Assembly (NCBI RefSeq): GCF_000617925.1
Contig: NZ_BAMT01000003.1
Coordinates: 1 to 64,000 of the forward strand
Length of the DNA: 64,000 bases
Direction: 5' to 3'
From: Methylobacillus glycogenes JCM 2850
Lineage (GTDB): Bacteria > Pseudomonadota > Gammaproteobacteria > Burkholderiales > Methylophilaceae
This document shows positions 62,172-64,000 of this stretch, piece after piece (the stretch's first letter is position 1; each line of letters begins with the position of its first letter). Made by a program: the position numbers and the translations under genes. The notes beneath the pieces were generated by a model that searched no databases, was not told the DNA's origin, and saw only the letters and a program-made list of their open reading frames with translations.

Positions 62172-62206
62172 AAAAACAAAAAACGCCCGATGAATCCATC
62201 AGGCGT
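62172..62206 (-). terminator. Rho-independent terminator after the cyclophilin gene
   Basis: On the minus strand the arms (62206-62197 and 62192-62183) form a 10-position stem with one mismatch and a 4-base loop, followed by a T-rich run (TTTTTTGTTTTT). It ends transcription 54 bases beyond the stop at 62260. Confidence 0.75.
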
Positions 62207-62259
62207 CTCTACTGGCAAACCTCACCATGCTAATCAACTGATACAGCTATGGCTAGCCT

Positions 62260-62826
62260 TTATTTTGGGCTGTCTTCCTTGATCGTCACCGACTCAATAA
62301 TAATATTCTGATAAGGCGCATCGCCGCCATCTGTGGGGGTCAACGCGATGCGTTGCACCACGTCCATACCCTTGATCACCCGTCCAAACACGGTATAACC
62401 CCAACCAGTCTCCGAACGCTCGCTGAAGTTCAGCGAGGCATTGTTGTTCACATTGATAAAGAACTGATCAGAAGCCGAGTGCGGATCACCAGTACGCGCC
62501 ATGGCGATGGTGCCAGTGGCGTTGGTGAGGCCGTTGTCGGCTTCATTGCGGATGGGCGCATGGGTGGGCTTGAGTTCGTAATTGGTATCCATACCACCCC
62601 CCTGGATCATGAAGCCCGCTATCACGCGGTGGAAGATGGTGCCTGCGTAATGGCCTTCCTTGGCATAACGCACGAAATTGGCCACCGAGTTAGGGGCTTT
62701 TTCGCTGTTGAGGTCGACAATGATCAGGCCCTGATTGGTCTGTATCTCAGCCAAAGGTTGCGCCAGTGCGGGCAAGGGGCCGAGCAGGGCCAGTAACAAC
62801 AATGGAAGGTGTAGGGACTTGGTCAT
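62260..62826 (-). CDS. Periplasmic peptidyl-prolyl cis-trans isomerase (cyclophilin)
   Basis: The 188-residue protein has a signal peptide (cleavage after A-L-A near residue 22) and a cyclophilin domain: F-V-R-Y-A-K-E-G-H-Y-A-G-T-I-F-H-R-V-I, with the catalytic R in F-H-R near residue 65, then G-F-M-I-Q-G-G, M-A-R-T and S-Q/D-Q-F-F-I-N-V. It is the PpiA type, acting on prolyl bonds of exported proteins. Its start lies 9 bases after the serB stop on the same strand. Confidence 0.94.
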   Translation of the reverse strand: MTKSLHLPLLLLALLGPLPALAQPLAEIQTNQGLIIVDLNSEKAPNSVANFVRYAKEGHYAGTIFHRVIAGFMIQGGGMDTNYELKPTHAPIRNEADNGLTNATGTIAMARTGDPHSASDQFFINVNNNASLNFSERSETGWGYTVFGRVIKGMDVVQRIALTPTDGGDAPYQNIIIESVTIKEDSPK

Positions 62827-62835
62827 GTTCTATCC

Positions 62836-63722
62836 TTAATGGCAGGTTGTTGCAGAGGGGGAGGCCGCGTGGGCTACTAATGGGGTAAACAACGCCACCA
62901 GTCCCTCCAGGTTGACATGGTTGAGTGCATAGCTAGCTTCGGCCTGCACCACAGGCTTGGCGTGATAGGCCACGCCGCAACCAGCGGCTGCCATCATGCG
63001 CAGGTCGTTGGCACCATCGCCTATGGCTACCACTTGGTCTTGTCGCAGGCCCAGCTCTTGGCGGAAGCGCTCCAGATAATCGGCCTTGGCTTGCGCATCG
63101 AGGATATTGCCCAGCAGGCGTCCGGTGAGCTTGCCATCAATAATTTCCAGCGTGTTGGCGCGCGCGACATCCAGGCCCAGCATGGCTTGTACGCGGTCGG
63201 CAAAGAAGTCAAAGCCGCCAGAAACCAGCATGGTTTTGATGTTGTGCTGCTTGCAGGCTTGTATCCAGGCTTGCGCGCCCGGGGTGAGTTGCAGGCGCTC
63301 ATCAATGACACGTTGCAGTGCCGTGGCATCCAGCCCTTTTAGCAGGGCAACGCGCTGACGCAGGCTTTCGGCAAATTCAATTTCGCCGCGCATGGAGCTT
63401 TCGGTGATGGCGGCCACTTGCGGTTTCAAGCCCTGCATATCGGCAATTTCGTCTATGCACTCTATGGTGATCAGGGTGGAATCCATGTCCATGACGCCAG
63501 GCCCAGGTTGTTGAGGTTGTGCTTGTCGTCTACCAGGGCAATATCCAGGTTTTGCTCCAGGCAGAAGGCGCGCAGTTCTGGCGTGATTTCATGCTGGTTG
63601 GGCAGCATGTAGGCATGCTCGGCGGTCTGGATAAACTGCTGGTGCGGATTGGCACTGCTGAGTTGATGGATATGAGTCAGTTGCGGGTAGCTGATGGCAA
63701 GACCCTGGATGACGATACGCAT
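62836..63722 (-). pseudogene. serB: Phosphoserine phosphatase SerB, frameshifted
   Basis: SerB makes the last step of serine synthesis. The N-terminal regulatory part starts at ATG 63722 (M-R-I-V-I-Q-G-L) and ends near 63495, where one missing base separates it from the catalytic HAD domain: V-M-D-M-D-S-T-L-I near residue 76, the downstream lysine/serine motifs L-V-S-G-G-F and the acidic G-D-G-A-N-D-L. One added base gives about 296 residues. Serine synthesis is normally essential in methylotrophs, so a real inactivation is improbable. Confidence 0.88.
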
Positions 63723-63910
63723 AGGTGTGAGTCGCTGCAGAAGACGAAAAAAGTAAGCCGCCATTATACATAGCCAGCCCGGACTGGTCTGGTGCCGCAA
63801 AATATGCCTCAGGTTAATGACTGTGACTGAGCAGCCAGCACAGCCCAAGCTGGCGCAAGACGGGGTTTTGCGCGAAAATACAGCATTAGCCCATTACCAA
63901 AAGTAAAAAC

Positions 63911-64000
63911 ATGAATTTGCATGAGTATCAGGCCAAGGCCTTGCTGCAGCGTTATGGTCTGACCGTGCCGCGTAGCCAGGTGGCAGAGTCGCATTGGCGG
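63911..64000 (+). CDS. sucC: Succinate-CoA ligase beta subunit, 5' fragment
   Basis: Thirty codons from ATG 63911 to the window edge read M-N-L-H-E-Y-Q-A-K-A-L-L followed by Y-G-L-T-V-P, the conserved start of the ATP-grasp domain of succinyl-CoA synthetase beta subunits. A malate-CoA ligase beta subunit (mtkA) would look similar over this length, so the assignment is to the family. The spacer from the serB start (63722) to this gene holds no other gene. Confidence 0.75.
   Translation, partial: MNLHEYQAKALLQRYGLTVPRSQVAESHWR

Overview
The window looks like chromosome from a methylotrophic betaproteobacterium, most likely the family Methylophilaceae. Two things point there. One is a six-gene mxaRSACKL block (calcium insertion into methanol dehydrogenase). 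The other is betaproteobacterial housekeeping synteny: glyA-nrdR-ribD, pyrG-kdsA-eno-ftsB and fabA-fabB. The taxon is inferred from gene content only; no 16S rRNA gene is present.

Layout. 1-7,300: the 3' end of an HNH endonuclease gene, tRNA-Lys(CTT) with a clear promoter, phosphoglucomutase, a retropepsin-like protease, phosphomannomutase, iscX, an Old Yellow Enzyme and class I fumarase. 7,685-11,654: glyA, nrdR, ribD and a TatD-family nuclease. 11,874-37,960: a 26-kb accessory block entirely on the minus strand. It reads, in transcription order: ECF sigma factor, FecR, TonB receptor with STN domain, a secreted four-cysteine protein (called P1 here), an RTX calcium-binding-repeat protein, two type I secretion ABC proteins, HlyD-type adaptor, TolC, a paralogue of P1 (called P2), then GspG, GspF, GspE, PilM/N/O/P-like proteins, a secretin and three more pseudopilins. 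From the first ABC gene onward neighbours overlap or are separated by at most about 60 bases, so a type I exporter and a type II-like secretion machine appear to share one operon. 38,418-47,353: mtnA, NAD(P)H-hydrate repair enzyme, pyrG, kdsA, eno, ftsB and a diguanylate cyclase. 47,474-51,814: a TlpA-like thioredoxin, a second TonB receptor, a SnoaL-like protein and ygfZ, with a divergent ygfX-like gene. 52,516-58,356: mxaRSACKL plus one small periplasmic protein. 58,621-64,000: fabA, fabB, a MocR regulator, cyclophilin, serB and the start of sucC.

The strongest candidate for an undescribed system is the 26-kb block. A TonB receptor/FecR/ECF sigma surface-signalling trio heads a fused T1SS plus T2SS-like operon, and the paralogues P1 and P2 sit one beside the RTX protein and the other exactly at the T1SS/T2SS junction.

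An important caveat is that about 19 single-base lesions break otherwise full-length genes across the window, including unrelated housekeeping genes (serB, mtnA, ygfZ). Nearly all are repaired by adding one base, several in G or C runs. Uncorrected sequencing indels are the likeliest cause. I list the affected genes as frameshifted but expect most to be functional.

Non-coding structure of note: a 56-bp element with three DnaA-box-like 9-mers present twice (11,767 and 38,335), a 44-bp near-perfect palindrome (38,109), two hairpins with complementary loops in front of P1, a hairpin between the RTX gene and its exporter, and a 16-bp tandem repeat (47,389).
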